From assembly GCF_015207655.1 (NCBI RefSeq), contig NZ_JADEWN010000013.1, forward strand, positions 1-64,000: a stretch of DNA of 64,000 nucleotides, written 5' to 3'. Within the stretch, counting starts at the first letter, position 1. Every line of letters begins with the position of its first letter. Under the pieces are notes generated by a model. That model saw only the letters and a program-made list of their open reading frames with translations. It was not told the origin of the DNA and did not search any database. Source of the DNA: Gloeocapsopsis crepidinum LEGE 06123 (lineage in GTDB: Bacteria; Cyanobacteriota; Cyanobacteriia; Cyanobacteriales; Chroococcidiopsidaceae). This document shows positions 44,471-52,844 of the stretch, piece after piece. A program made the position numbers and the translations under genes.

Positions 44471-46240
44471 ATGAAAAAACTTTTATTAGTAGGCTTGGTT
44501 TTAATTGGACTATGTTTTGGCTTGTTCAACTTTAAGGGCTTAGCAAGTCAGGGTGAATTTGAGGAGATCGTGCTGGACTTTCGGGAAGATATTCCAATAT
44601 CCCAAATTGACAATCAACTTAGTGCGATCGCTCAACAATTTAATCTCGCCCCCCAATTAAATAGTATCTTTTCTTTACCAGATAATGTATATATTGTCAA
44701 GGGAGATCGCGCCACACTCAAAGCACTTCAGAAATCTCCTGTTGCTAAGTCTACCGAATATATTGAACCGAACTACATTTATAAAGCTTTAGAAGTTCCT
44801 AACGACCCAGAATATAACAAACAGTGGAATTTACGCAGTATTAAAGTTGAGTCAGCGTGGGATGAAACTAAAGGTAGCGGCGTTACCGTTGCGGTGATTG
44901 ACACTGGTATTTCTCCGGTTCCTGATTTAAAGCAAACCAAGTTTGTACGGGGCTACGACTTTGTAAACAACCGTGAAACGGTTACAGATGACAGCGGACA
45001 TGGAACGCACGTCGCTGGCACAATTGCCCAATCTACGAATAACAATTATGGCGTTGCAGGTATTGCCTATGAAGCGAACGTGATGCCATTAAAAGTGTTA
45101 AGTGCCTTTGGGGGTGGAACAGTTGCCGATATTGCCGAAGCTATTAAATTTGCGGCTGATCATAATGCTGATGTGATTAATATGAGTTTAGGTGGTGGCG
45201 GTGATAGTCACTTACTTAAAGATGCGATCACCTATGCACATCGTAAAGGTGTCGTCATTATTGCAGCTGCTGGGAACGCCAGCAAAAATGCAGCTTCGTA
45301 TCCGGCACGATATCCCCATGTCATTGGCGTTGCCGCCCTCGATCCTGCGGGTGAAAAAGCACCTTATTCTAACTTTGGTGCAGGTGTTGATATTTCTGCC
45401 CCTGGTGGTGTGGGTACGGGTGCAGGCGGAATTTTGCAAGAAACAATTAATTCTGATGGACAAGCAATGTTTGTTTCTTTTCAAGGAACAAGTATGGCAG
45501 CCCCCCACGTTGCAGGTGTTGCAGCGTTAGTGAAAGCCACTGGCATGAAAGAACCCGATCAAGTTCTCAATGTCTTGAAAAAATCCGCAATGCGCGTTAA
45601 AAATGATACTTTAAACCATTATGGTGCAGGACAACTCGATGCGGCAGCTGCAGTTAAACTAGCGGTACGCGGACAAATCAGTTTTCAAGACTTTTTCCGG
45701 TGGTTGCGCGACAATGGCTATCTCAATCCGCGATTTTGGATTGATGGTGGTGCGGTGGCGTTATTCCCCAAACTAGCAATGGTTTTGGGTTCTTATCTCC
45801 TTGCATGGTTTCTCCGCGTTTACTTCCCGTTTACTTGGAGTTGGTCATTATTGGGTGGGTTAGTTGCAGGTAGTTCAGGGTTATTCTTTCTGCGCGGATT
45901 CTACATCTTTGACTTTCCCCAAGTTCCCTTCCGCGTTATGGGCAGTTCAATTCCGGAAATTGGTAATGCGATCGCGGGTAACAGTATTTTAAATCCGCTC
46001 TTTGCTAGTGTACTTATTCCCTTTATCCTAGTTGCCTTCCTCTTAAATAAACCTATGTGGAAGTGGTTTGCAATTGGTACGGCTTTAGGCGTTGCAGCGT
46101 GTTTAGGTGTAAATGCTGTTGTTTCACCTGCGGTTTGGGGATTTGGTAGCGGTGCGATCGCCCGCATATTTCTATTAATCAATGCTTTAATGTGTTACAG
46201 CCTAGCACTGTTAGCCGTCAAAGAGGAGCAACCAAGATGA
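44471..46240 (+). CDS. S8 (subtilisin-like) protease with C-terminal membrane domain
   Basis: A 589-residue exported serine protease. A signal peptide or anchor (KKLLLVGLVLIGLCFGLF) is followed by an I9-like propeptide region to about 110. The S8 triad is intact: Asp in VAVIDTGIS (about residue 144), His in DSGHGTHVAGT (about 177) and Ser in GTSMAAPHVAG (about 341), with oxyanion Asn in AAAGNASKN. From about 440 to the end about five hydrophobic helices follow (WIDGGAVALFPKLAMVLGSY onward), an unusual membrane-embedded tail. ATG 44471 is chosen because AAGGATGAT precedes it; TTG 44402 would add a polar leader. The next gene's ATG overlaps its TGA. Confidence 0.92.
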   Translation: MKKLLLVGLVLIGLCFGLFNFKGLASQGEFEEIVLDFREDIPISQIDNQLSAIAQQFNLAPQLNSIFSLPDNVYIVKGDRATLKALQKSPVAKSTEYIEPNYIYKALEVPNDPEYNKQWNLRSIKVESAWDETKGSGVTVAVIDTGISPVPDLKQTKFVRGYDFVNNRETVTDDSGHGTHVAGTIAQSTNNNYGVAGIAYEANVMPLKVLSAFGGGTVADIAEAIKFAADHNADVINMSLGGGGDSHLLKDAITYAHRKGVVIIAAAGNASKNAASYPARYPHVIGVAALDPAGEKAPYSNFGAGVDISAPGGVGTGAGGILQETINSDGQAMFVSFQGTSMAAPHVAGVAALVKATGMKEPDQVLNVLKKSAMRVKNDTLNHYGAGQLDAAAAVKLAVRGQISFQDFFRWLRDNGYLNPRFWIDGGAVALFPKLAMVLGSYLLAWFLRVYFPFTWSWSLLGGLVAGSSGLFFLRGFYIFDFPQVPFRVMGSSIPEIGNAIAGNSILNPLFASVLIPFILVAFLLNKPMWKWFAIGTALGVAACLGVNAVVSPAVWGFGSGAIARIFLLINALMCYSLALLAVKEEQPR

Positions 46241-46464
46241 GTATTACTGTTACAGGTACAATACAACGAAGTGACATGGGTGCTGGAGCGTGGGCGCTAT
46301 CAACAGACGACGGTACAACCTATGAAGTTCATAATGCCCCCAAAGACTTACTCCTACCAGGAAAAAAAGTCAAAGTTACAGGACAGATCCGCGAAGATAT
46401 CATGACGATTGCCATGATTGGACCTGTCCTAGAAGTGCGATCGTTTGAAACTGTAAGCGAGTAG
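46237..46464 (+). CDS. Small OB-fold-like protein coupled to the S8 protease
   Basis: A 75-residue all-beta protein: SITVTGTIQRSDMGAGAWAL, then DDGTTYEVHNAPKDLLLPGK and KVKVTGQIREDIMTIAMIGP, an arrangement typical of small OB-like barrels. No signal peptide. The ATG overlaps the protease stop (ATGA) with GGAGCAACCA as ribosome site, so the two proteins are made together in similar amounts. A role as regulator or partner of the protease's cytoplasmic tail is a guess. Confidence 0.75.
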   Translation: MSITVTGTIQRSDMGAGAWALSTDDGTTYEVHNAPKDLLLPGKKVKVTGQIREDIMTIAMIGPVLEVRSFETVSE

Positions 46465-46555
46465 TGATACAGATTTCTCTAGTTGAATAACCAGACCGTT
46501 ATTTATTCAGTTGCTAGTGCTACTTATGACTCTTCTAGCCACTAGCGACTAGCCA

Positions 46556-46873
46556 CTAATCACTTGCATCCAACACTGCTTGCAGTTTATTTCTAAATTC
46601 TCCCTTGGGATGACCGCCTTTCACTTCGCCTAAGATCTTGAATTCGCCTTCTGGAGAATCACAGATCAAATAAGTCGGCCATCCCATCTCGGACTTGTCA
46701 GGATACTGTGTTAGCAGAATTTTACGATACTTACGATAAGTTGCTGTATCTTGCATCTTAACGTCAATAAACTGCAACCCTAGTTCTTCACTTACCTTTT
46801 GGTCATAAAACGACATTTTATGACAAATTCCACAGTCCTCTGATGAAAACTTAATAACAGCTCGCTCCATCAT
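46556..46873 (-). CDS. Thioredoxin-family protein (CGIC)
   Basis: A 105-residue thioredoxin fold. The active-site motif is CGIC at residues 14-17 (SSEDCGICHKMSFYD), with the cis-Pro in MGWPTYLICD and a C-terminal helix. The unusual CGIC in place of CGPC suggests a less general reductase. It is cytoplasmic, with no signal peptide. Similar short proteins are common in cyanobacteria. Its stop codon lies inside a CCACTAGCGACTAGCCACTA short-repeat tract. Confidence 0.88.
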   Translation of the reverse strand: MMERAVIKFSSEDCGICHKMSFYDQKVSEELGLQFIDVKMQDTATYRKYRKILLTQYPDKSEMGWPTYLICDSPEGEFKILGEVKGGHPKGEFRNKLQAVLDASD

Positions 46874-47064
46874 TTGTATCCTCTCTCAGATTTGAAAGTT
46901 TTGCTTCAAGACGTAATACAGAATTAATTAAGTTATTTATTGTATACGTCTTAGGTAGCAGATTTAGCACTCCTTAATTCTGCACATTAGGGTATGTAAA
47001 TGAGTTTGTGAAATAGCTAATTTGAAGTATAAAAGGTTTACATGGTGCTAACAGGAGATTTTAC

Positions 47065-47727
47065 ATGGTGCAAGCAGTGATCTTAGACGTTGATGGTACA
47101 TTGGTACTAAGCAATGATGCCCATGCACAATCTTGGGTTGATGCATTTGAAGCCTTTGGCTACCACATAGCATTTGAACAAGTTCGACCATTAATTGGTA
47201 TGGGTGGCGACCAAGTGATACCTCGCATGGTACCAGGACTAAATAAAGAAGAGGGCGATGGTAAAAAGGTTTCCGAACGGCGTAAAGAACTTATTCTCCA
47301 GAAATATGGACCCAAGCTACAAGCTGCCCCTGGGGCCAGAGAATTAATACAGCGCATGAAGCAGCAAGGATTAAAGTTAATTATTGCTAGTTCTGCTACA
47401 AGTCAAGAGTTGGAAATTTTACTTAAAGTTGCAAAAGTAGACGATTTACTTGATGAAGCAACAACGTCAAGTGATGCTGAAGCTTCTAAACCTGAACCAG
47501 ACATTGTAGAAGCTGCATTAAGTAAACTGAAGGTGCAACCTAACGAGGTTGTTATGCTAGGAGACACACCTTACGATGTTCAAGCAGCAAGTGCTGCTGG
47601 TATTGGAATGATTGCAGTGCGTTGTGGTGGGTTTGAAGATGCACAACTTGAAGGAGTTCAAGAAATTTATGACGATCCTGCTGACTTGTTGGCACACTAC
47701 GATGAGTCACTCTTGAGTAAAAAGTAG
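47065..47727 (+). CDS. HAD-superfamily hydrolase (phosphoglycolate phosphatase/beta-PGM-like)
   Basis: A 220-residue haloacid dehalogenase-type phosphatase or phosphomutase. All four motifs are present: I ILDVDGTLVLSNDAHAQSW, II IIASSATSQELE, III EASKPEPDIV, IV MLGDTPYDVQAAS, with an alpha-helical cap between I and II. The substrate is unknown; small sugar phosphates are usual. A strong ribosome site AGGAG stands eight bases before the ATG. Monocistronic. Confidence 0.92.
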   Translation: MVQAVILDVDGTLVLSNDAHAQSWVDAFEAFGYHIAFEQVRPLIGMGGDQVIPRMVPGLNKEEGDGKKVSERRKELILQKYGPKLQAAPGARELIQRMKQQGLKLIIASSATSQELEILLKVAKVDDLLDEATTSSDAEASKPEPDIVEAALSKLKVQPNEVVMLGDTPYDVQAASAAGIGMIAVRCGGFEDAQLEGVQEIYDDPADLLAHYDESLLSKK

Positions 47728-48331
47728 AAAAATTCTGAGCAGCACTACTATACACTTAAAAAACTTATCCTAAAACATATTAGCTAAAAGAATTTAGGAT
47801 ACTGAGCTAGTTTGTGTTTTATAGCAACCTAGCATTTTTACATTGCATAATACTTGTACATTAAATTAAATGTTTTAGTTGATATTTGATGAATGACGGT
47901 AGTGTAGGTATTCCAGTTTTTATATAAGAGTAAGGCAACAATTGCATACTTTATTAACTCTTAACAAGATTTACTCACAAAATAACCGCAGCGTCACCTA
48001 CCATGCTAAGCGTCTAACACAAAAAAAGACTCTTTGCAAGAGAAAAGGTACTGACAAATTAAAATCAATTTTTTGCGCGTAGCCCAGCCACTTCAGAGGA
48101 TTCACGCTCAAAATAATTCAATCATGTAGATATGCTTAATGAAACAAAATGAAATAATTATGGGGAGAAAAAATTGTTATTAAACCATACTTTTATGCAG
48201 ATCAATCAGTGGTGGGAAATGAGTAGTCTAAAACAAACTTTAGAAAAATCACCTAAACCTACCAGAGATTCCGAGCTGCATACAGCTACTTCTAACACAA
48301 TTTGTTAGTTGTGCTATTCAGGATTAACGCC
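47728..48331. other. Intergenic region upstream of sensor cluster
   Basis: A 604-base AT-rich spacer. A 37-codon frame (48195-48308, starting MQINQWWEMSSLKQ) ends just before the sensor kinase start; it has no ribosome site and I do not call it. A small CTCTT-TGC-AAGAG hairpin occurs near 48030. The kinase-cluster promoter should lie here. No RNA gene recognised. Confidence 0.45.
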
Positions 48332-50881
48332 ATGAACGTTAGTAATTGGAGAAAAAAGCGTTTTGACTGGGGGCAATATAGCGTTGCATTAGGTACTGTA
48401 GCCATCACTCTCATCGTCAAGCTGCTGCTGACGCCAATCATTAATGACGAAAGTCCTTTCTTGTTATTTTTCTTTGCGATCGTTACCAGTACCTGGTATG
48501 GTGGCAAACATACAGGGTTCCTCGCAACAGGTTTAGCGGCTTTAAGTGCTGATTATTTTCTTATTCCACCTTTTCACTCTTTTTTTGTCGATGGTGTAGG
48601 ATTTGGCTTTCGCCTAGGCTTGTTTGTCTTTGAGGGAACTGCAATTACTCATGTCGTTGCAGAGTTGAATGCTGCTAAAAAACAAGCTGAAACAAATAAG
48701 ATAGAAGCCTTACTTTATCAGGAAGTTTTGCAAGAGAGTGAAGATCGCTTTCGTCTATTTGTCGAAAGTGTTGGAGACTATACAATTTTTATGCTCGACG
48801 TTAATGCCAATATTGTTAGTTGGAATGTGGGAGCAGAAAACTTATTTGGATATCAAGAAGCAGACATTCTGGGAAAACATTTTTCTTTGCTGTTTACCAT
48901 CGAAGATATTAATAGTGGAAAACCACAACAAGAGATAGAACAAGCGATCGCGCAAGGACGTACTGAAGGACAATCTTGGCATATTCGGAGTAATGGTACG
49001 TGGTTTTGGGCAAATTGCGTCATGACAGCATTACGTGACAAAGGAGGTCGTTTGCGTGGTTTTGCTAAAGTTATTCAGGACTTTACAGCTAATCATGAAG
49101 TAGAAGTTGTTTTACAAAAAGCTAATGAAGAATTAGAACTGAGAGTCCAAAATCGCACATGTGAACTACGTAACGCTAACGAACAGTTACACAGTGAAAT
49201 TATCGAACGTCAGCAGATTGAAGAAGCTCTATTAGATAGTCAAACTCGACTTCAACTCATTAACAGTATCTCAACAGCAATGATGTTGGGTATGTCGATA
49301 GAGCAGATTATTAAACGTACTGTTAGACAAATTAGTGAGTGTTTTCCTTCGCTACGAATTGCTTACTCAACAATTGATCAAAGTGGTCATTTAACAGTTG
49401 TTCATTCTCTAGAACCAGAAGGATTACCACCACTTCAGGGAATCACTTTCGATTTGAATATGATGCCGGAATATCTTCAAGCAATACAGATGAATGCACC
49501 CATTGTGGTGGAAGATATTATGCAAGACTCGCGCTTTTCTAATCAAAATCGTGCTTTATTCTGTACTTACGGTATTCAAGCCTTTGTTGACGTGCCATTA
49601 CAGCATTCAGAAAACTTGATGAGTTTGTTGTGCTTTGACGCTTCGCAGCAAAGAAAATGGAGTAATCATGAAATTGGAACACTAATTGTCATTACTCAGT
49701 ATCTTTCAATTATTATTAAAAATGCTTACGCGCAACAAGAACGCGATCGCGCAGAACTCGCTTTGAAACAAGCGCATGATGAGTTAGAACTGAGAGTTAA
49801 AAATCGCACTGCAGAACTTGCAAAAGCTAACGAAGAGTTAAAAACCGAAATTTACGAGCGTCGGCGCATTGAGGAGTCACTACGACAAAGTGAGGAGCGG
49901 TTGCGCTTTGCGCTGAGTGCTGCTGATATGTTAGCGTGGGATTGGAATGTCCTCACCGATGAAATTAGTCAGTCAGACAATGCAGATGGCGTAATTGGAA
50001 TTCCGCCAAATACAAAACTCAACAATGCAACCGAATTTTTCACTTTAATTCATCCTGTAGACCGCGATCGCGTGGTGCAAGGGCTTCATAATACTTTAGC
50101 AAACAGAAATCTTTACAGCGTAGAGTTTCGCATTGTCCGCCCTGATGGTTCAATCCGTTGGATGGCTAACACAGGAAGAGTTAGTTGTGATGTTGCAGGG
50201 CAAGCAATACGTGTAAGTGGTGTTTTACGAGACATTACTGAGCAAAAACACATTTCCGATCAAATTCAAGCTTCACTTGCAGAAAAAGAAGTTTTGCTCA
50301 AGGAAATTCATCACCGTGTTAAAAACAATCTACAAATTATTTCTAGCCTCTTGAGTTTACAGTCAGGATATATTGAAGATCAAAAAACTCTGGAAATTTT
50401 AAAAGCAGGGGAAAATCGCGTAGCTTCAATGGCTTTGATTCACGAGCAATTATATCAATCTGAAGACTTAGCCAAAATTGACTTGGTAGACTATCTTCAA
50501 AATTTAGCAGCAAATTTACTTAGTTCTTACGATGTTAACTCTCAACAAATTAATTTACATTTAAATATTGGCAATATTCTTCTTTGCTTGGATGTTGCTA
50601 TTCCTTGTGGCTTGATTATCAATGAATTAATTTCTAATTCCCTCAAACATGCTTTCCCAAACTCTAAAAAAGGTAATATTTATATTGAAATACATACTAT
50701 TAACGAGCAATATTGCCTCACTATTAGAGATGATGGTGTAGGATTACCACAACATATTGATCCAAATAATACTGATTCCTTAGGACTACAAATTGTAGCT
50801 GCTTTGACTCAACAACTAGAAGGTAGCCTTAAGATTAATAACAATAATGGCACAGAATTTCAAATCAAGTTTCAATGTTAA
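48332..50881 (+). CDS. DUF4118-PAS-GAF-PAS sensor histidine kinase (HisKA_2 type)
   Basis: An 849-residue membrane kinase. Order: DUF4118 (KdpD-like) helices at about 15-105 (FFFAIVTSTWYGGKHTGFLA), PAS at about 130-250, a coiled coil, GAF at about 315-475 (QAFVDVPLQHSENLMSLLCF), a second coiled coil, PAS at about 530-655, HisKA_2 with LLKEIHHRVKNNLQIISSLL and HATPase with LIINELISNSLKHAFP and RDDGVGLP. The kinase class is that of HWE/light-type sensors. ATG 48332 is preferred over TTG 48302 because AGGAT precedes it. The hybrid kinase at 50911 starts 29 bases downstream, so the pair probably forms one phosphorelay. Confidence 0.92.
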   Translation: MNVSNWRKKRFDWGQYSVALGTVAITLIVKLLLTPIINDESPFLLFFFAIVTSTWYGGKHTGFLATGLAALSADYFLIPPFHSFFVDGVGFGFRLGLFVFEGTAITHVVAELNAAKKQAETNKIEALLYQEVLQESEDRFRLFVESVGDYTIFMLDVNANIVSWNVGAENLFGYQEADILGKHFSLLFTIEDINSGKPQQEIEQAIAQGRTEGQSWHIRSNGTWFWANCVMTALRDKGGRLRGFAKVIQDFTANHEVEVVLQKANEELELRVQNRTCELRNANEQLHSEIIERQQIEEALLDSQTRLQLINSISTAMMLGMSIEQIIKRTVRQISECFPSLRIAYSTIDQSGHLTVVHSLEPEGLPPLQGITFDLNMMPEYLQAIQMNAPIVVEDIMQDSRFSNQNRALFCTYGIQAFVDVPLQHSENLMSLLCFDASQQRKWSNHEIGTLIVITQYLSIIIKNAYAQQERDRAELALKQAHDELELRVKNRTAELAKANEELKTEIYERRRIEESLRQSEERLRFALSAADMLAWDWNVLTDEISQSDNADGVIGIPPNTKLNNATEFFTLIHPVDRDRVVQGLHNTLANRNLYSVEFRIVRPDGSIRWMANTGRVSCDVAGQAIRVSGVLRDITEQKHISDQIQASLAEKEVLLKEIHHRVKNNLQIISSLLSLQSGYIEDQKTLEILKAGENRVASMALIHEQLYQSEDLAKIDLVDYLQNLAANLLSSYDVNSQQINLHLNIGNILLCLDVAIPCGLIINELISNSLKHAFPNSKKGNIYIEIHTINEQYCLTIRDDGVGLPQHIDPNNTDSLGLQIVAALTQQLEGSLKINNNNGTEFQIKFQC

Positions 50882-50910
50882 CAATTATTTAAGGTTAATA
50901 AATAACCACA

Positions 50911-52488
50911 ATGGGTCAGGCAAATATCTTAATTGTAGAAGATGAGCTTCTCGTTGCCAAAGATATACAAAATCGGCTAACTAAATTCGGATACAATGTT
51001 GTTGCTGTTGTCTCATCTGGAAACGAAGCCATCAAGAAGGCAGCAGAAAAAACTCCTGATTTAGTCCTTATGGATATTCGCTTAAAAGGAGAAATTGATG
51101 GAATTGAAGCAGCACAACTAATTTACCAAAATTTAAATATTCCGATAGTTTATTTAACAGCTAATGCGGATGATAGTACATTAGAAAGAGCTAAATTAAC
51201 TGAACCATTTGGCTATATCTTAAAACCTTTTAAAGAAAAAGAGCTCAAAACAACTATTGAAATTACGCTCACAAAGCATCAAATTGAGAAAAAACTGAAA
51301 CAAAGTGAACAATGGTTAGCAACAGTACTGAAAAGTATTGGAGATGCTGTTATTACTAGTGATGCTTGTGGTGCTGTCACTTTTATGAACCCTGTCGCTG
51401 AATATCTAACAGGCTGGAAGCATGAAGAAGCTTGCGGTAAAGATGCAGCAGAAATATTTAATATTACCCATGAAGTAACTCGTCAAAAAATAGATAGTCC
51501 TGTTGTACAAGCACTACAAAAAGGAACAACAGTTGGCATTAGTGAAGAAACACTTCTTATTACTAAAAATGGTCATGCAATTCCTATTGATGACAGTGCA
51601 GCACCAATAAGGGATGACAAAGGAAATATTACTGGTGCCGTATTAGTTTTTCGCGATATTACTGAACGGAAGCAAGCAAAAGAAGCACGTCAAAAGCAAA
51701 TTGAGCAAGAAAGGCTTGTTGCTCAGCTAGAAAAACTGAATCAACTCAAAGACGATTTTTTGAGTACAGTTTCACATGAGTTGCGTACTCCGATCGCTAA
51801 TATGAAAATGGCAATTCAAATGCTGTCTGTTTCTAACAATACAGAGCGCAGTCGGCGATATTTAGAGATTTTACAAGCAGAATGCACGCGAGAAACTGAG
51901 CTAATTAATGATTTGCTCGATTTACAAAGGCTAGAATTAGCATCTTATCCAATGGTACTCACAGAAGCCATTCACTTAAACGATTGGTTGCCAAAAATCA
52001 TTGAGCCTTTTTGTAACCGTAGCGAACAGCGTCAACAGATCTTACAAATTGATATACGTCCTAACTTATTGCCGTTGCTTTCTGACCGTGCTAGCTTAGA
52101 GAGAATTATCGCTGAGCTGCTTAATAATGCCTGTAAATATACCTCAGCTCATGGCAAAATTGTCCTAAGTGTTGAGCAACACAGTCAATTGCCAGGAAAT
52201 AATCCAAGCTTTGTAGATGCTATAAAGTCAGAAATACTACCTGTAACAAAAACAATTTTTAGGGTTAGCAATCAAGCAGAAATTTTTGCTGAGCAATTAC
52301 CAAGAATCTTTGAAAAATTTTATCGCATTCCTCAAAGCGATCGCTGGCAACAAGGAGGTACAGGGTTAGGACTTGCTTTAGTTCAAAAACTTGTCGAACA
52401 TCTGCAAGGAACAATTCATGTTACTAGTCATCAGGGGTGGACAACGTTTACTGTCACTTTAAGTAGTGTAGTAGGCAATGAACTATAA
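50911..52488 (+). CDS. Receiver-PAS-histidine kinase hybrid
   Basis: A 525-residue soluble protein. The N-terminal receiver (1-125) has acidic pair E10/D11, phospho-acceptor Asp55 in LVLMDIRLKG and Lys in YILKPFKEKEL. PAS follows at about 130-255 (FRDITERKQAKE), then HisKA with SHELRTPIANMKMAIQML and HATPase with ELLNNACKYTSAHG and GGTGLGLALVQKL. The usual DxGxG box is replaced by VSNQAEIF, as in some cyanobacterial kinases. The receiver at the N terminus suggests it accepts phosphate from the kinase encoded just upstream and then signals further. Last residues are complete. Confidence 0.92.
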   Translation: MGQANILIVEDELLVAKDIQNRLTKFGYNVVAVVSSGNEAIKKAAEKTPDLVLMDIRLKGEIDGIEAAQLIYQNLNIPIVYLTANADDSTLERAKLTEPFGYILKPFKEKELKTTIEITLTKHQIEKKLKQSEQWLATVLKSIGDAVITSDACGAVTFMNPVAEYLTGWKHEEACGKDAAEIFNITHEVTRQKIDSPVVQALQKGTTVGISEETLLITKNGHAIPIDDSAAPIRDDKGNITGAVLVFRDITERKQAKEARQKQIEQERLVAQLEKLNQLKDDFLSTVSHELRTPIANMKMAIQMLSVSNNTERSRRYLEILQAECTRETELINDLLDLQRLELASYPMVLTEAIHLNDWLPKIIEPFCNRSEQRQQILQIDIRPNLLPLLSDRASLERIIAELLNNACKYTSAHGKIVLSVEQHSQLPGNNPSFVDAIKSEILPVTKTIFRVSNQAEIFAEQLPRIFEKFYRIPQSDRWQQGGTGLGLALVQKLVEHLQGTIHVTSHQGWTTFTVTLSSVVGNEL

Positions 52489-52844
52489 GTATTAAATAAT
52501 AATGAATTTAATTATATAGAACCTAATTCAAGGCTGAGCCATCAGAAAGAAAGCCAATTTGATATCAAGTTAAAAACTAGTTTTGCATTAACTTATTGAA
52601 ATTAAGAAACCTTATCTGCAGAAAAAACATCTAAGTAATCTAGCAAGATAAAGCATTGATCGTTGCACTTAAGGAGTAAAACAGCAAAATAGGCAACAAA
52701 AATTAAGGGAAAGAGTAGTTGGTGTCTAAATATAGTGACAAATATAGACACTCACGCATCAAATAGTGAGCTTCCTATTCAAAATGGCGAATAAACTCTT
52801 TATTCTTGAGCCTTTCCCTATCAGTATATAAAATAGGAGCGACT
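52489..52844. other. Intergenic region with an inverted repeat
   Basis: A 356-base AT-rich spacer between the hybrid kinase and the CHAT-N/TPR gene. It includes the inverted repeat at 52722-52751. The gap argues that the downstream gene has its own promoter. No gene seen. Confidence 0.5.
52722..52751. promoter_or_regulatory. Inverted repeat, operator or hairpin candidate
   Basis: GTGTCTA (52722-52728) is repeated inverted as TAGACAC (52745-52751), with AATAT/ATAT arms continuing toward a short centre. It lies about 95 bases before the GTG start at 52845, a good position for an operator. There is no T run, so a terminator is unlikely. Confidence 0.4.

Noticed and set aside
45192-45530. 112-codon plus-strand frame
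   Set aside because: Out-of-phase shadow inside the S8 protease, whose catalytic triad lies in the other frame.
48195-48308. 37-codon frame just before the DUF4118 sensor kinase
   Set aside because: No ribosome site and no resemblance to known small proteins; a leader peptide cannot be excluded.
50911-52488. Missing DxGxG box in the hybrid kinase considered as evidence of inactivity
   Set aside because: The remaining N and G2 boxes are good, and similar replacements occur in otherwise normal cyanobacterial kinases as I recall.
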